The notes: a model not told the origin generated them from the sequence alone. A DNA stretch of 64,000 nucleotides from Gemmatimonadota bacterium (GCA_016873995.1 VGVR01000006.1:53699-117698), one strand, 5' to 3'; counted from the first letter of the stretch, positions 1 through 8,958 are shown. Made by a program: numbers and translations.

Positions 1-824
1 CCGAGGCCCTTTCTGAGGAGGTACATCGCGACCATGAGCACCGCGACGCCGGAGTAGATGGCACCGACGACGAAGTACGGTCCGAAGATGGTGCTGTGCC
101 ACATGGGCTGAATGGCCATGGCGAAGTCCCACGACACGATCGTGTGCACTGACACGGCCACGGGGATGATCACCACTGCCATCGCCTTGATGCCGGCTTC
201 GAGCGAGAACCACTGCTGCGGCGTGCCACGCCACCCCAGCGCCGCCACGCGGAAGAAGAGCGTCTTCAAGCCCTTCGGGTACTCGCGGAGCCGCTTGTCG
301 CGGATGATCGCGAAGTCGGGGATCATCGGGAGCAGCAGATAGAGAATGCTCCCCATCAGGTAGGTCGTGATCGCCAGCACGTCCCACATGAGCGGCGAGC
401 GGAAGTTGGGCCAGATGCCGCGCTCGTTCGGGAGCGGGATCATGTACCAGAAGATCCAGGGCCGACCGAGGTGGATGAGCGGGAAGAGTCCGCCGATCAT
501 GAGCGCGAACGTCGTGATCGCTTCCGCGCATCTCGTCACCGGACGGCGCCACTCCGCCTGCGTCACACGCAAAATCGCGGAGATGAGCGTGCCGGCGTGA
601 CTGATGCCGATCCAGAAGACGAAGTTGACGATGTAGAAGCCCCAGAAGACGGGCCGATTGATGCCCGCCACACCGATGTCGTTGACGATCTGGTAGCCCC
701 AGGAATAGAAGAGCACGGCAACGAGGAGGCCGGTGACCAGGCTGCCGAAGAAGAGCTTCGGGCGGAAGCCGCTGAGAGGTCGGACCAGTGCCTCTTCGTG
801 AATGCTCGCTGCGGGCCCGGACAT
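1..824 (-). CDS. actC: ActC, NrfD-like quinol-interacting membrane subunit of alternative complex III (partial)
   Basis: Integral membrane protein of the NrfD/PsrC family. In alternative complex III it holds the quinol site and passes electrons to the iron-sulfur subunit. The ATG at 824 directly follows the actB2 stop (825-827), so the two are translationally coupled. About 274 residues are present, and the reading frame is still open at the left edge of the window. Several long hydrophobic helices are visible, and the N-terminus has the short cytoplasmic lead and Arg-Pro-rich first loop usual for NrfD proteins. The order cytochrome, molybdopterin-like, Fe-S, NrfD matches actA-B-C, so actD, actE and actF are expected just outside the window. 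A polysulfide-reductase-type complex is the alternative, but the ActA and ActB2 signatures argue for complex III. Confidence 0.87.
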   Translation of the reverse strand, partial: MSGPAASIHEEALVRPLSGFRPKLFFGSLVTGLLVAVLFYSWGYQIVNDIGVAGINRPVFWGFYIVNFVFWIGISHAGTLISAILRVTQAEWRRPVTRCAEAITTFALMIGGLFPLIHLGRPWIFWYMIPLPNERGIWPNFRSPLMWDVLAITTYLMGSILYLLLPMIPDFAIIRDKRLREYPKGLKTLFFRVAALGWRGTPQQWFSLEAGIKAMAVVIIPVAVSVHTIVSWDFAMAIQPMWHSTIFGPYFVVGAIYSGVAVLMVAMYLLRKGL

Positions 825-1508
825 CTAGCGTCCTCCCCTCAAGTAGATCACCGACGGCTCCGTGGAGAGGTCCTCGAGCAGGTGCGTGGTGCGTTCCGTA
901 CGTGCGAGCAGGGCGACCAGGCTCTCCGGGTCGTCCAGGTCACCGAACGTGATCGCCTGCGCCGGGCAGGACTGCGAGCAGGCGGTTTTGATCTCGCCGT
1001 CGCGAACCTCGCGCTCCTCCTGCGCGGCGACTTCCTGTGCGTCCTGGATGCGCTGCACGCAGAACGTGCACTTCTCCATGACGCCGGCGGGGCGCACGCT
1101 CACGCTCGGGTTGAGCTGCCGCTCGAGCGGCGCATCGAACTCGGGCGCGAACCAGTTGAAGTAGCGGGTGGTGTAGGGGCAGTTGTTCGCGCAGTAGCGC
1201 GTGCCGATGCAGCGCGCGTACACCATCGCGTTGAGCCCCTCGGGCGTACGGTACGTGGCGTACACGGGGCACACCGGTTCGCACGGAGCGTGACCGCACT
1301 GCTGGCAGAGTACCGGTTGGAAGCGGACCTTCACGTCCGGGAAAACGCCCTCGTAGTAGCGCTCGATGCGCATCCAGTGCATCGCGCGCCCCCTGGCGGC
1401 CTCGACCTCCCCTACGGTCTGGATGTTGTTCTCGGCGTGGCACGCCACCGCGCACGCGCCGCACCCGGTGCAGCGGTCGGTGTCGATCGCCATTCCCCAG
1501 CGCGTCAT
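825..1508 (-). CDS. actB: ActB2, ferredoxin-like Fe-S subunit of alternative complex III
   Basis: 227-residue electron-transfer subunit with four cluster-binding groups. Cys13/16/19/23, Cys68/71/76/80 and Cys147/150/177/181 are complete. The group at 100-110 reads CIGTRYCANNC, with Thr103 where the second cysteine normally lies. A missing cysteine there is the known signature for a [3Fe-4S] centre in ActB. The ATG at 1508 is chosen because it overlaps the stop of the molybdopterin-like gene (ATGA at 1505-1508). An upstream in-frame ATG at 1559 would add 17 residues lying inside the preceding gene. In Rhodothermus and Flavobacterium ActB this domain is fused to the C-terminus of the MopB domain; here it is a separate gene. 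Confidence 0.88.
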   Translation of the reverse strand: MTRWGMAIDTDRCTGCGACAVACHAENNIQTVGEVEAARGRAMHWMRIERYYEGVFPDVKVRFQPVLCQQCGHAPCEPVCPVYATYRTPEGLNAMVYARCIGTRYCANNCPYTTRYFNWFAPEFDAPLERQLNPSVSVRPAGVMEKCTFCVQRIQDAQEVAAQEEREVRDGEIKTACSQSCPAQAITFGDLDDPESLVALLARTERTTHLLEDLSTEPSVIYLRGGR

Positions 1509-3751
1509 ACGCGGGCCCCCCGGATCTGCACGAGTTGGCTCGTCTGTTGAGGTGCCCATCCCACCGGAATCAGCTCGGGCTCACCACCCTCGTAGCGGCG
1601 GCCGAAGCGCACCATCGTTCCCTCACCGACGCGCGTGATGCGCACGCGCGTTGCAGCCCAGGCCGATGCCGTGGTGCCGTCCACGCGCCCCGCGCCGACG
1701 AGCGCCATGACGTTGGCGCCGCGGCCCTGCGCGTAGCGGCCGTTGTCCGCGTAACCGTGACCCAACGGCATCGACACGACGCCGGGCCGAACCGCCGGGT
1801 CGATCACCGCGTGCGTCTCGACGGAGCCCGTCTGGGACTCGACGCGGACGCGGTCGCCGTCGTGGATGCCCAGCTCGGCCGCATCCGCCGGGGAGAGCTC
1901 CACCCACGAGCCCCACATGACGGTGGAGAGCGGGTCCGGGTGCTCCTGGAGCCAAGGGCGGTTCGCGCCTCGCCCGTCGCCGTTCTTCACCGAAGCGAAC
2001 GGGAGGAGGCCGAACGCGTACTCGGGGCCCCCCTCGGAGAGAGCGCCCGGCAGCTCGGGGGCAGCGCCCGTGGGACCGGACGGCGCCGACATCGCCGCAG
2101 CGTCACCGAAAATGCCGCCGCGGTCGATGGCGGCCGACAGATACGCGGATGCGGTGGCTCCAGCGCTCCCCGGCATGCGCGCCAGGTCTTCGCCCACACG
2201 AGCGCGCACCAGAGCCTCGTAGCTCGCCCACGTGAACCGTGAAGCGACGGACTCGGGCAGCGCGCGCGCGACAGCAAGCAGGATATCTGCAGGGTGCTGG
2301 CCGTCACCCATCGGCTCGACCACCGCTTCGGCCAAGCCGAGCGCGGCGACACCCGCCGACGTCGGCGACTCGTAGGCCTCGAAGCGCTCGAGCTCGGTGG
2401 CGAGTGGCAGGATCAGGTTGGCCTGGAGCGCCGTGTCGTCGCGGAAGCTCGACAGTACGATGACGGTCTGCACACGTCCGATCGCCTCGCGGATGCCCCA
2501 GCCCGCCGGAAGCGCGTGAACCGGGTCGGCATCCGCCACGATGAGCAGCTCGACCGGCTCTCCCGACTCCCCACGGAGGCGTGCGGCCAGCTCCGCGATC
2601 GGCGAGTCTGCCGGGTTGCTCGGCTCGACGGTGCGCGTCAGTCCCAGGGAAGCCGGAGCGAACACCCCGCCAACGCGGCCGAGGTTGCCCAGCAGCACGT
2701 TCAGGCCGAGCGCCGCCGCGACGTTGGCGAGACCGTTCGAGTGCGCCGCAGCGGAGCCGCCGCCGATGACCAGCCCACGCTCGGCGGTCCTCAGCTCTTC
2801 AGCAACCGCGACGATGCGCTCCTCGGGCACGTCGCACTGCGTGGCTGCGTCCGCTGTACTCGGTGCATCCCCCGGGAAGAGCACCCGATAGCGGCGTGCC
2901 GCATCCGCGGGCACCGAGCCGGATGCGAGAATGTGGCCGGCGATCGCTCGCGCGAGCACGCCCTCCGTGCCGGGCCGAACCGGTAGCCACACGTCGGCGT
3001 TGGCCGCCGTGAGGGACATGCGCGCCTCGGCCTGGATGAAGCGGCCTCGGCGGGTCGGGCGTGCGCGCCGCATGTCCGCGAAGGCGCGCGTGAAGTGCAC
3101 CTGGCTGCGCCCTGGATCCAGGATCGGAGCGCCGATCGAGAGCACGCAGTCGGCGTTGGCGATGTCGAAGTACGGCAGGTCGGTCGTGCCGAGCGCGAGC
3201 TGTGCAGCCCGCCGCTCGACCTCCAACTCGGGAGCCTCGAGGAAGGCGGGAGCCGGTGCGCCGAGTGCAGCCGCGAAGCGGCGCCAAAGCGCGCCCGTGA
3301 GGCCGGAGCGGTCCGACGCGACGATGGCGATCCGGTCCGCGGGCACCGCGCCAATGGCGGACACCACCTGCGCGATCGCGTCGTCCCAGGCCACGGCCTC
3401 GAAGGCGCCGGAGCCTCGGTTGCCCGAGCTGCGTTGCGCCTGGAGAATGCGGTCGGGGTTGTAGAGCTCCTGCAGGAGGGAGTGTCCGAGCGCGCAGACG
3501 CCGCCCTTGTTCACGGGGTGGGCTTGGTTGCCCTCGATCTTCTTGGCGTCACCGTCGACGACGCGCACCACGATGCCGCAGCCGGCCGCGCACTGACGGC
3601 ACACGCTGAAGCGCCAACCGCTCTCGCCGGGCAGCTCGGGAGTCTGGCGCACCCGCTGCACGATGAACTGCTCCTCCGGGCTCCCGCACCCTTCGAGCAG
3701 CGTGGCACCCGCCGCGACCGAGGTCGCTTTTACGAAGTCTCTTCTGCGCAA
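1505..3751 (-). CDS. actB: ActB1, molybdopterin-oxidoreductase-like subunit of alternative complex III
   Basis: 748-residue exported subunit. Residues 2-8 (RRRDFVK) form a twin-arginine motif, and LLEGC at 18-22 looks like a lipobox, so it is probably Tat-exported and possibly lipid-anchored. The remainder follows the MopB fold, including the C-terminal dinucleotide-binding-type domain near residue 650. In well-studied complex III this domain has lost its cofactors. Here Cys51, Cys54, Cys58 and Cys86 keep the exact C-x2-C-x3-C-x27-C spacing of the N-terminal [4Fe-4S] site of true molybdoenzymes. The start is a TTG at 3751 with the purine-rich GGGAGAGAGGG immediately upstream. It is co-transcribed with actA (10-base gap) and overlaps actB2. 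Confidence 0.84.
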   Translation of the reverse strand: MRRRDFVKATSVAAGATLLEGCGSPEEQFIVQRVRQTPELPGESGWRFSVCRQCAAGCGIVVRVVDGDAKKIEGNQAHPVNKGGVCALGHSLLQELYNPDRILQAQRSSGNRGSGAFEAVAWDDAIAQVVSAIGAVPADRIAIVASDRSGLTGALWRRFAAALGAPAPAFLEAPELEVERRAAQLALGTTDLPYFDIANADCVLSIGAPILDPGRSQVHFTRAFADMRRARPTRRGRFIQAEARMSLTAANADVWLPVRPGTEGVLARAIAGHILASGSVPADAARRYRVLFPGDAPSTADAATQCDVPEERIVAVAEELRTAERGLVIGGGSAAAHSNGLANVAAALGLNVLLGNLGRVGGVFAPASLGLTRTVEPSNPADSPIAELAARLRGESGEPVELLIVADADPVHALPAGWGIREAIGRVQTVIVLSSFRDDTALQANLILPLATELERFEAYESPTSAGVAALGLAEAVVEPMGDGQHPADILLAVARALPESVASRFTWASYEALVRARVGEDLARMPGSAGATASAYLSAAIDRGGIFGDAAAMSAPSGPTGAAPELPGALSEGGPEYAFGLLPFASVKNGDGRGANRPWLQEHPDPLSTVMWGSWVELSPADAAELGIHDGDRVRVESQTGSVETHAVIDPAVRPGVVSMPLGHGYADNGRYAQGRGANVMALVGAGRVDGTTASAWAATRVRITRVGEGTMVRFGRRYEGGEPELIPVGWAPQQTSQLVQIRGARV

Positions 3752-3761
3752 CCCTCTCTCC

Positions 3762-4316
3762 CTAGTGATGACAGGTCATACAGTCGATGCTCGCGTCCTG
3801 CTCGCGATGGCAGTCGAGGCACCAACCCATGTTGGCCACGTCGACGACCTGCTGAGCCACCGTCATCGAGCCCACGTCTCCGTGACAAGTAGCGCAGTCG
3901 ACGCCCGCTCGGACGTGCGGGCTGTGCTTGAAGTGGACCATCGCCGAGGTGGGGATCACGTGCACCTTGCGCCACACCATCGGCTCGCCGTTTCCGTTGG
4001 CGTACTGCTCCATGAACTTCACGACCTCGGGATGATCCGCGGCCTGCCGACGGTGGCACGAAGCGCACGCTGCCATGGCGGGAAGGCCGGCCTGGGCCTG
4101 TGTCTCGACACCCTCGTGACAACGCGTGCACTCGATCTCGTTCTCGATGTGCACCGAGTGGCTGAAGGCGATAGGTTGCGGCGGAGGCGGAGGTAGCTCG
4201 TCCGAGCAACCGACCATGACCAGCGCCATCGCGGCGACGCCGAAGGCCGCGAGCCGCGGCCGCCGACTACGCCGAGACGCCGTCTCGCGCCGCGCGATCC
4301 CGAGCCTATGACCCAG
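3762..4316 (-). CDS. actA: ActA, pentaheme cytochrome c subunit of alternative complex III
   Basis: Periplasmic, probably lipid-anchored multiheme cytochrome that accepts electrons from the Fe-S subunits. Five haem-binding motifs appear in order: CTRCH, CASCH, CATCH, CLDCH, CMTCH. Five is the number reported for ActA. A basic n-region, a hydrophobic stretch and a lipobox ending MVGC precede a proline run. The start is unresolved. No in-frame ATG, GTG or TTG gives a proper signal peptide: the next one upstream is a GTG at 4577, deep inside the divergent methyltransferase, and the ATG at 4229 leaves only seven residues before the lipobox cysteine. The CTG at 4316 is used here as the most reasonable limit. 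It is first gene of the operon and overlaps the 5' end of the divergent gene. Confidence 0.82.
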   Translation of the reverse strand: MGHRLGIARRETASRRSRRPRLAAFGVAAMALVMVGCSDELPPPPPQPIAFSHSVHIENEIECTRCHEGVETQAQAGLPAMAACASCHRRQAADHPEVVKFMEQYANGNGEPMVWRKVHVIPTSAMVHFKHSPHVRAGVDCATCHGDVGSMTVAQQVVDVANMGWCLDCHREQDASIDCMTCHH

Positions 4317-4982
4317 GATCTCCCTTCCAGACTGCGGGCCCTCTACTCCGGTGAGTGGGAGGAGGTGTGGGCGCGGATCGAGCGAGAATCCCCCGCGACC
4401 TACTGGGAGGAGAACGCGGTCTTGGGTCGGATCGACACCTACCGGGCGCTGCTCGGGCGCCTCCAGCCGATCGCGGGACGGCGCATTCTCGATGCAGGCT
4501 GCGGCCGCGGGCTGATGGCGCAGCGACTGGCGGCGCAGGGCGCGCGGGTCACCGCGGTCGACGTGTTGGCCGATCACGTGTCAGAAGCTCGGGAGCGGGT
4601 AGGAGAGCGCGGGCCAACCCTGGCGGTGGCCGACTGCAAGGACCTGATCGCCGCACGCGGCGCGTTCGACGACATCATTCTTCACGAAGTGCTGGAGGAG
4701 TACACGGCGGACGAGACGCGTGAGCTGCTGCGTGTACTGGCCCGTGCCGACGCGCGCCGAGTCCACCTGGTGTTCAAACAGCCGCAGCAATGGGGCGGCT
4801 TGATCCGTTCCCTGCTCCCGGCTGCCTTGGTGGGCACGCTCGACCCTGTTGCGGTCCTGCGCTCGTTTCACCGCAATACCCCCTATCGACTGGCCCATCA
4901 GGAACCCGTCCGCCGCCGCAGCTACCACGTCCAGATGGTCGAATTGACCTTGCAGGAGAGTCTGGAACACGGCGACCCCTGA
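4308..4982 (+). CDS. Class I SAM-dependent methyltransferase
   Basis: 224-residue soluble protein of the Rossmann-fold methyltransferase superfamily. Motif I is clear at residues 61-68 (LDAGCGRG), followed by the acidic end of strand 2 at about 85 (AVDV), which binds the SAM ribose. The second half has no conserved motif that fixes the substrate; it contains a Leu/Pro-rich segment and a basic C-terminus. Its size and layout recall small-molecule O-methyltransferases of the BchM/UbiG type, but nothing visible supports a specific choice. It is divergent from actA with essentially no spacer, and the ATG at 4308 has only a weak ribosome-binding site, so a slightly later start is possible. Confidence 0.8.
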   Translation: MTQDLPSRLRALYSGEWEEVWARIERESPATYWEENAVLGRIDTYRALLGRLQPIAGRRILDAGCGRGLMAQRLAAQGARVTAVDVLADHVSEARERVGERGPTLAVADCKDLIAARGAFDDIILHEVLEEYTADETRELLRVLARADARRVHLVFKQPQQWGGLIRSLLPAALVGTLDPVAVLRSFHRNTPYRLAHQEPVRRRSYHVQMVELTLQESLEHGDP

Positions 4983-5042
4983 TTTCAGCGGCCCGAGACT
5001 TTGCGGGGTGAGCCCCCTAGCCGCAAGGGTGTCTACCGAACC

Positions 5043-5459
5043 TTAACAGTGCTCGTCGTAGGCAGCCCGGAGATCCGCTGCGATCTCCTCGGGGTAGCGA
5101 CCCTCGATCTGATGGCGCTCCATGAAGTACACGAGCTCACCGTCCTTGAAGAGCGCCACGGAAGGCGACGATGGCGGGTACCCGGCAATGTACTCGCGGG
5201 CCCGGTCCGTGGCCGCCATGTCCTGGCCTGCGAAAACCGTGGTGAGCACCTCCGGTTTGGCTTCGCCCTGGAGGGAGAGGTAGACCGCCGGGCGCATCAT
5301 GGCGGCGGCGCACCCGCACACCGAGTTGACGGCGACGAGCGTGGTGCGCTTCTCGACCCCGAGCACCGCATCGACGTCTGCTGGGCTCTTCAACTCCTTG
5401 AAGCCGATGCGGACGAGATCCTGACGCATCGGCGCGACCATCATCTCTGGGTACGGCAT
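5043..5459 (-). CDS. BrxA/BrxB-family bacilliredoxin (DUF1094/YphP)
   Basis: 138-residue thioredoxin-fold protein. The start MPYPEMM at 5459 and the active-site CGC at residues 48-50 are the hallmarks of the YphP/BrxA/BrxB family. In Firmicutes these proteins remove bacillithiol from S-thiolated proteins. Length and the GxPPSSPSVALFKDG segment after the helix match the family throughout. Longer upstream reading gives low-complexity sequence and is not used. It stands alone between the methyltransferase and the DUF1460 gene. Whether this organism makes bacillithiol cannot be judged from the window, so the redox partner is unknown. Confidence 0.9.
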   Translation of the reverse strand: MPYPEMMVAPMRQDLVRIGFKELKSPADVDAVLGVEKRTTLVAVNSVCGCAAAMMRPAVYLSLQGEAKPEVLTTVFAGQDMAATDRAREYIAGYPPSSPSVALFKDGELVYFMERHQIEGRYPEEIAADLRAAYDEHC

Positions 5460-5676
5460 TCTCGGGTCTCCTGCCGACGGAGTGTCGGCGACGACACCAA
5501 AACTACGTCGGTGCGGGGGACTGTCTACCGGAGCCCGTGAAGTGGTCGCCGCGGGGCAGTGGAGCTTAGCTTTCGGCGACGCACGATTCGCGGCCCCTGC
5601 CTCGATATGGTCCGGGTCCACCCGTGATGACACCTGGTAACATGAAGTCCGAACACGACTTAGGTACGCAGGGCCG

Positions 5677-6618
5677 ATGATTCGATATCGCGCCCTTCTC
5701 GGCCCTTTGATGGTCGTCCTGATCGCCGTGGCGGCCATGCTCTGGTCGCCGCTGGAGCCGCACCGGCCGCCCATCGTCGAAGACATAGGGGCTCCGGTCC
5801 CAACGTGGGCGGACGAGGACTGGGCGATCTTCGAGGCGAGAGTGCGGTGGGCGTCGGATCAGGGGCTCGACACCGTGTCGCTCGCCGAGGCGACGGCCGC
5901 CATCGGCCGCTCGTTCGTCGGCACTGCGTACGTGCCCCGGACCCTCGAAGAAGACGGGCCCGAGCACCTCGTCATCAACTTCCGCGGACTCGACTGCGTC
6001 ACGTTCGTGGAGAACGCGTTCGCGCTCGCGCGCTTCGTGAAGGCCGGCGGTGCCGGGTCGCTCGATCGTCGAGCGGAAGCCGAAGCGGCCTACGGCAGGC
6101 TGCTCACCCAGCTCCGGTATCGGGATGGGGCCATCGCCGGGTATCCGAGCCGGTTGCACTACTTCAGCGATTGGATCGAAGACAACGATCGTCGCGGGCT
6201 GGTGCGCGACCTCACTGGCGAGCTGGGTGGAGTTCCCGACGCCGAGCCGATCGACTTCATGAGCACGCACCCGGATGCGTACCGACAGCTGAGTGACCCT
6301 GCGAACCTCGCGGCCGTACGCGCGACCGAAGCGGCACTGAACGGCCGCGGACGAGTGTTCATTCCAGAGGCGCGTATCGCCGAGGTGGCGGTTGGCATCC
6401 GTGACGGCGACATCATCGCCGCGACCAGCACGGTAGCTGGGCTGGACGTAGCGCACACCGGCCTCGCGCTCTGGGTGGACGGGAGCCTGCACCTACTGCA
6501 TGCGCCGCTGGTGGGTGACTCGGTCGAGATCAGCACGGTCTCGCTCGCCGAGCGCATCCTCTCGATCGGCGGGCAAGACGGCATCATGGTCGCGCGGCCG
6601 GTCGAGCCGAGTCCTTGA
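5677..6618 (+). CDS. DUF1460 exported N-acetylmuramoyl-L-alanine amidase-like protein
   Basis: 313 residues with an N-terminal hydrophobic segment (about 7-24) that should act as signal peptide or anchor. The motif LDCVTFVEN, with the likely nucleophile Cys107, is the core of DUF1460, a papain-like NlpC/P60-related family. A later AHTGLAL segment supplies the expected histidine. Members are thought to act on cell-wall peptides in the periplasm. The length is usual. The stop overlaps the next gene (TTGA at 6615-6618), so the two are coupled. The sequence does not show a substrate beyond the family-level assignment. Confidence 0.83.
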   Translation: MIRYRALLGPLMVVLIAVAAMLWSPLEPHRPPIVEDIGAPVPTWADEDWAIFEARVRWASDQGLDTVSLAEATAAIGRSFVGTAYVPRTLEEDGPEHLVINFRGLDCVTFVENAFALARFVKAGGAGSLDRRAEAEAAYGRLLTQLRYRDGAIAGYPSRLHYFSDWIEDNDRRGLVRDLTGELGGVPDAEPIDFMSTHPDAYRQLSDPANLAAVRATEAALNGRGRVFIPEARIAEVAVGIRDGDIIAATSTVAGLDVAHTGLALWVDGSLHLLHAPLVGDSVEISTVSLAERILSIGGQDGIMVARPVEPSP

Positions 6619-7466
6619 ACCCGCTCGCGCTCCTCGCGCTCGGCGTTGCCGCCGCGGGGGGCGCATACTGGCTGGACCGGGTCGCGAATTCCGTGATCCG
6701 GCCCACGCCTCGCCTCCCCGAGCGGTCGCTGCCCGAGTCGGGACTCGCTCACGAGGACATCGTCATTTCCGGTGCGGGGCATGCCCTGGCGGGCTGGTTC
6801 GTGCCGGCCGCCAGCGCGGCGGCGAAGGCGCCGCTCGTGCTCATGGCCCACGGTTGGGGCGCCAACTACGGCACGGTGCTCAGGCTCGCAGAGCCGCTGG
6901 TGCGCGCAGGGCACGACGTCCTCTTGTTCGACATGCGCGGGCACGGCCGCAACCGAGCCGCGTCATTCGTTACCGTGCGGCATATGCGCGACGACGTGAT
7001 GGCCGTGGTCGCCTACGCCCAGCAACGCTTTCCCGGCAGGCCGCTCGTCCTGCTCGGGCACTCGTTCGGCGGCGCGGCCAGCGTGTTGGCTGTGGCCGAA
7101 GGCGCGAAGGTCGCGGGCCTGGTTCTCATCGCGACACCGTCCGACGTGCTCCGCATCACGGCGGAAGCCTTCTCGCAGAGGGGACTACCTGGGGGGTTGA
7201 TGGTGAAGGTGCTCCGGCCGTTCTGGTGGTGGCGGCTCGGGGGCACGTTTCGGCCGCACTCGGTGACGCGACGCATTCGGGAGCTGCGCCGGCCGACCCT
7301 CATCCTCCATCCCGAGAACGACGCGCGCGTGAGCCGCGAGCACGCGGAACGACTCTCCCAGGCCGCCGGCATCCCGTACCGGCTCATGCCCGGATCCGCG
7401 CACACGGATGTCCTCTCCGCCCCCATGACCGCAGCGGTCGTGAAGGAGTTCATCGCGACGCTCTGA
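6615..7466 (+). CDS. Alpha/beta hydrolase, membrane-anchored
   Basis: 283-residue serine hydrolase. A hydrophobic N-terminus (3-20) is followed by the oxyanion strand MAHGWG at about 77 and the nucleophile elbow GHSFGG with Ser150. A later Asp in HPENDARVS and a His in GSAHTD complete a plausible triad. It resembles YqkD/BAAT-type esterases, with no specific substrate evident. It starts with TTG at 6615 inside the stop of the DUF1460 gene, a four-base overlap implying co-translation. The pair may work on the cell envelope, which is an inference from neighbourhood and export signals only. Confidence 0.82.
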   Translation: MNPLALLALGVAAAGGAYWLDRVANSVIRPTPRLPERSLPESGLAHEDIVISGAGHALAGWFVPAASAAAKAPLVLMAHGWGANYGTVLRLAEPLVRAGHDVLLFDMRGHGRNRAASFVTVRHMRDDVMAVVAYAQQRFPGRPLVLLGHSFGGAASVLAVAEGAKVAGLVLIATPSDVLRITAEAFSQRGLPGGLMVKVLRPFWWWRLGGTFRPHSVTRRIRELRRPTLILHPENDARVSREHAERLSQAAGIPYRLMPGSAHTDVLSAPMTAAVVKEFIATL

Positions 7467-7468
7467 GC

Positions 7469-7490
7469 GGTCGCGGCGCGTTACGCGACC
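7469..7490. terminator. Bidirectional hairpin between convergent genes
   Basis: Perfect 7-bp stem GGTCGCG/CGCGACC with an 8-base loop, sitting in the 34-base gap between the convergent hydrolase and transporter genes. There is no T-run on either side, so its role as a transcription terminator is inferred from position and symmetry. Confidence 0.5.
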
Positions 7491-7500
7491 CGGCGACGCC

Positions 7501-8958
7501 TCATAGTAGGAATACGCGCACGAGGAAGCTTCCGAGCAGCGTGATCGTCGCGATCGACCACAGGTTGAGCCACCAGCCGGCGCGGGCCATCTGACCGATG
7601 GTGAGGTACCCGGACGCGAATACCATCGCGTTCGGTGGAGTCGCCACAGGCAACATGAACGCCATCGACGCCGAGAGGGCCGCGGCGGCCATGGGGAGGA
7701 GCGGCTCGACCCCGAGCCCCGCCGCGGCCCCCGCGACCACCGGCATCACCATGGTGGCGGTCGCGGTGTTCGACGTGACCTCGGTGAGGAAGACGATGAG
7801 CGTGGTGACGACCAAGACGACCACGATGGTCGGCACGCCCGCCAGTCCCGACACCAGGCCCCCGATCCAGGCGGCGAGGCCCGAGACCTCCATGGCGCGC
7901 GCGATCGAGAGGCCTCCACCGAACAGAACCAAGACGTCCCACGGGATTTTGCGAGCCGTGGGCCAGTCGAGCGTGAACTCGCCCTTCTTCCAGTCGACCG
8001 GGATGAGGAAGAGCACCACCGCGGAGATCATCGCGATGGTGGAGTCCTCGAGGTTCGGGGCCCAAGTCTCGAGGCCGGGTATGGTGACGCCCCCGAATGT
8101 CTTCTCGGCGCGGAGGATCCAGCCGAGCGCCGTGGCCACGAAGACTATGGCGACGATGCGCTCTCCCTTGCTCCAGGGACCGAGCGCGTCGGTCTCTTTT
8201 TGGATGACCGCTCCGGCGTCGCCAGCGAGCTCGCCGGGCGGATAGAGGCGCAGCAGGATCAGCCAGGTGATGGGAATGAGGAGCGCAGCAATCGGGAGTC
8301 CAACCGCCATCCATTGGACGAACCCGATCTCGACGCCCAGCAGCTCATCTGCGGCGCCGGCCAGGATCGCATTGGCTGGCGTGCCGATCAGCGTCGCGAC
8401 ACCGCCGATCGAGGCCGCGTACGCGACGCCCAGCATGAGGCCGACGCCGAACTTGTAATTCGCCGCTCCTCCACGAGGCTTCAGCATCTCGCCGACGGCG
8501 ATCGCAATCGGGAGCATCATCGCCGCCGTCGCCGTGTTGTTGATCCACATGGAGATGAATGCCGTGGCGAGCATGAAGCCCAGCACGAGCCGCCTGGGGC
8601 TGGACCCCACCGCAGCGATGATACCGAGCGCCACGCGCTTGTGGAGCCCCCACTTTTCCATGGCTGTGGCCAGGAAGAAGCCACCCATGAACAGGAAGAT
8701 CAGCTCGTTCGCGTAGGGCGCGGCCGCAGCCGGCATCTCGAGCACGCCCAGCATGGGGAAGAGGCCGAGCGGAAGGAGCGCCGTCGCCGGGATCGGGATC
8801 GCCTCGGTCATCCACCAGACGGCCATGAGGACCGTCACGGCAGCGGTGCGCCAACCGGCCTCGCTCAACGACGCAGGCGCGGGCAGGACGAGCATTGCCG
8901 CGAACAGGGTGGTGCCGACGAGGAGGCCTAGGCGCTGAATGCGGCGGAAGTCAGTCAC
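7501..8958 (-). CDS. DASS (SLC13)-family anion/sodium symporter
   Basis: 485-residue multi-spanning inner-membrane transporter of the divalent anion:sodium symporter family, which imports dicarboxylates, sulfate or related anions. Many hydrophobic helices and the conserved GGFFLATAMEKWGLHKR and LFGGGLSIARAM segments are visible, as is a SNTAT-type motif in the second repeat. The GTG at 8958 is chosen because it has an AGGTGG ribosome-binding site six bases upstream and gives a normal-length protein; the longer frame to 9033 adds unlikely sequence. No neighbouring enzyme indicates the substrate. Confidence 0.87.
   Translation of the reverse strand: MTDFRRIQRLGLLVGTTLFAAMLVLPAPASLSEAGWRTAAVTVLMAVWWMTEAIPIPATALLPLGLFPMLGVLEMPAAAAPYANELIFLFMGGFFLATAMEKWGLHKRVALGIIAAVGSSPRRLVLGFMLATAFISMWINNTATAAMMLPIAIAVGEMLKPRGGAANYKFGVGLMLGVAYAASIGGVATLIGTPANAILAGAADELLGVEIGFVQWMAVGLPIAALLIPITWLILLRLYPPGELAGDAGAVIQKETDALGPWSKGERIVAIVFVATALGWILRAEKTFGGVTIPGLETWAPNLEDSTIAMISAVVLFLIPVDWKKGEFTLDWPTARKIPWDVLVLFGGGLSIARAMEVSGLAAWIGGLVSGLAGVPTIVVVLVVTTLIVFLTEVTSNTATATMVMPVVAGAAAGLGVEPLLPMAAAALSASMAFMLPVATPPNAMVFASGYLTIGQMARAGWWLNLWSIATITLLGSFLVRVFLL

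Noticed and set aside
471..1550. 359-codon open frame opposite the ActB2 gene
   Set aside because: No recognisable motif, and it conflicts with the ferredoxin-like gene that has all its cysteine sets.
4317..4577. ActA extended to the GTG at 4577
   Set aside because: It would put about 115 unrelated residues in front of a clear signal peptide and overlap the methyltransferase by 270 bases.
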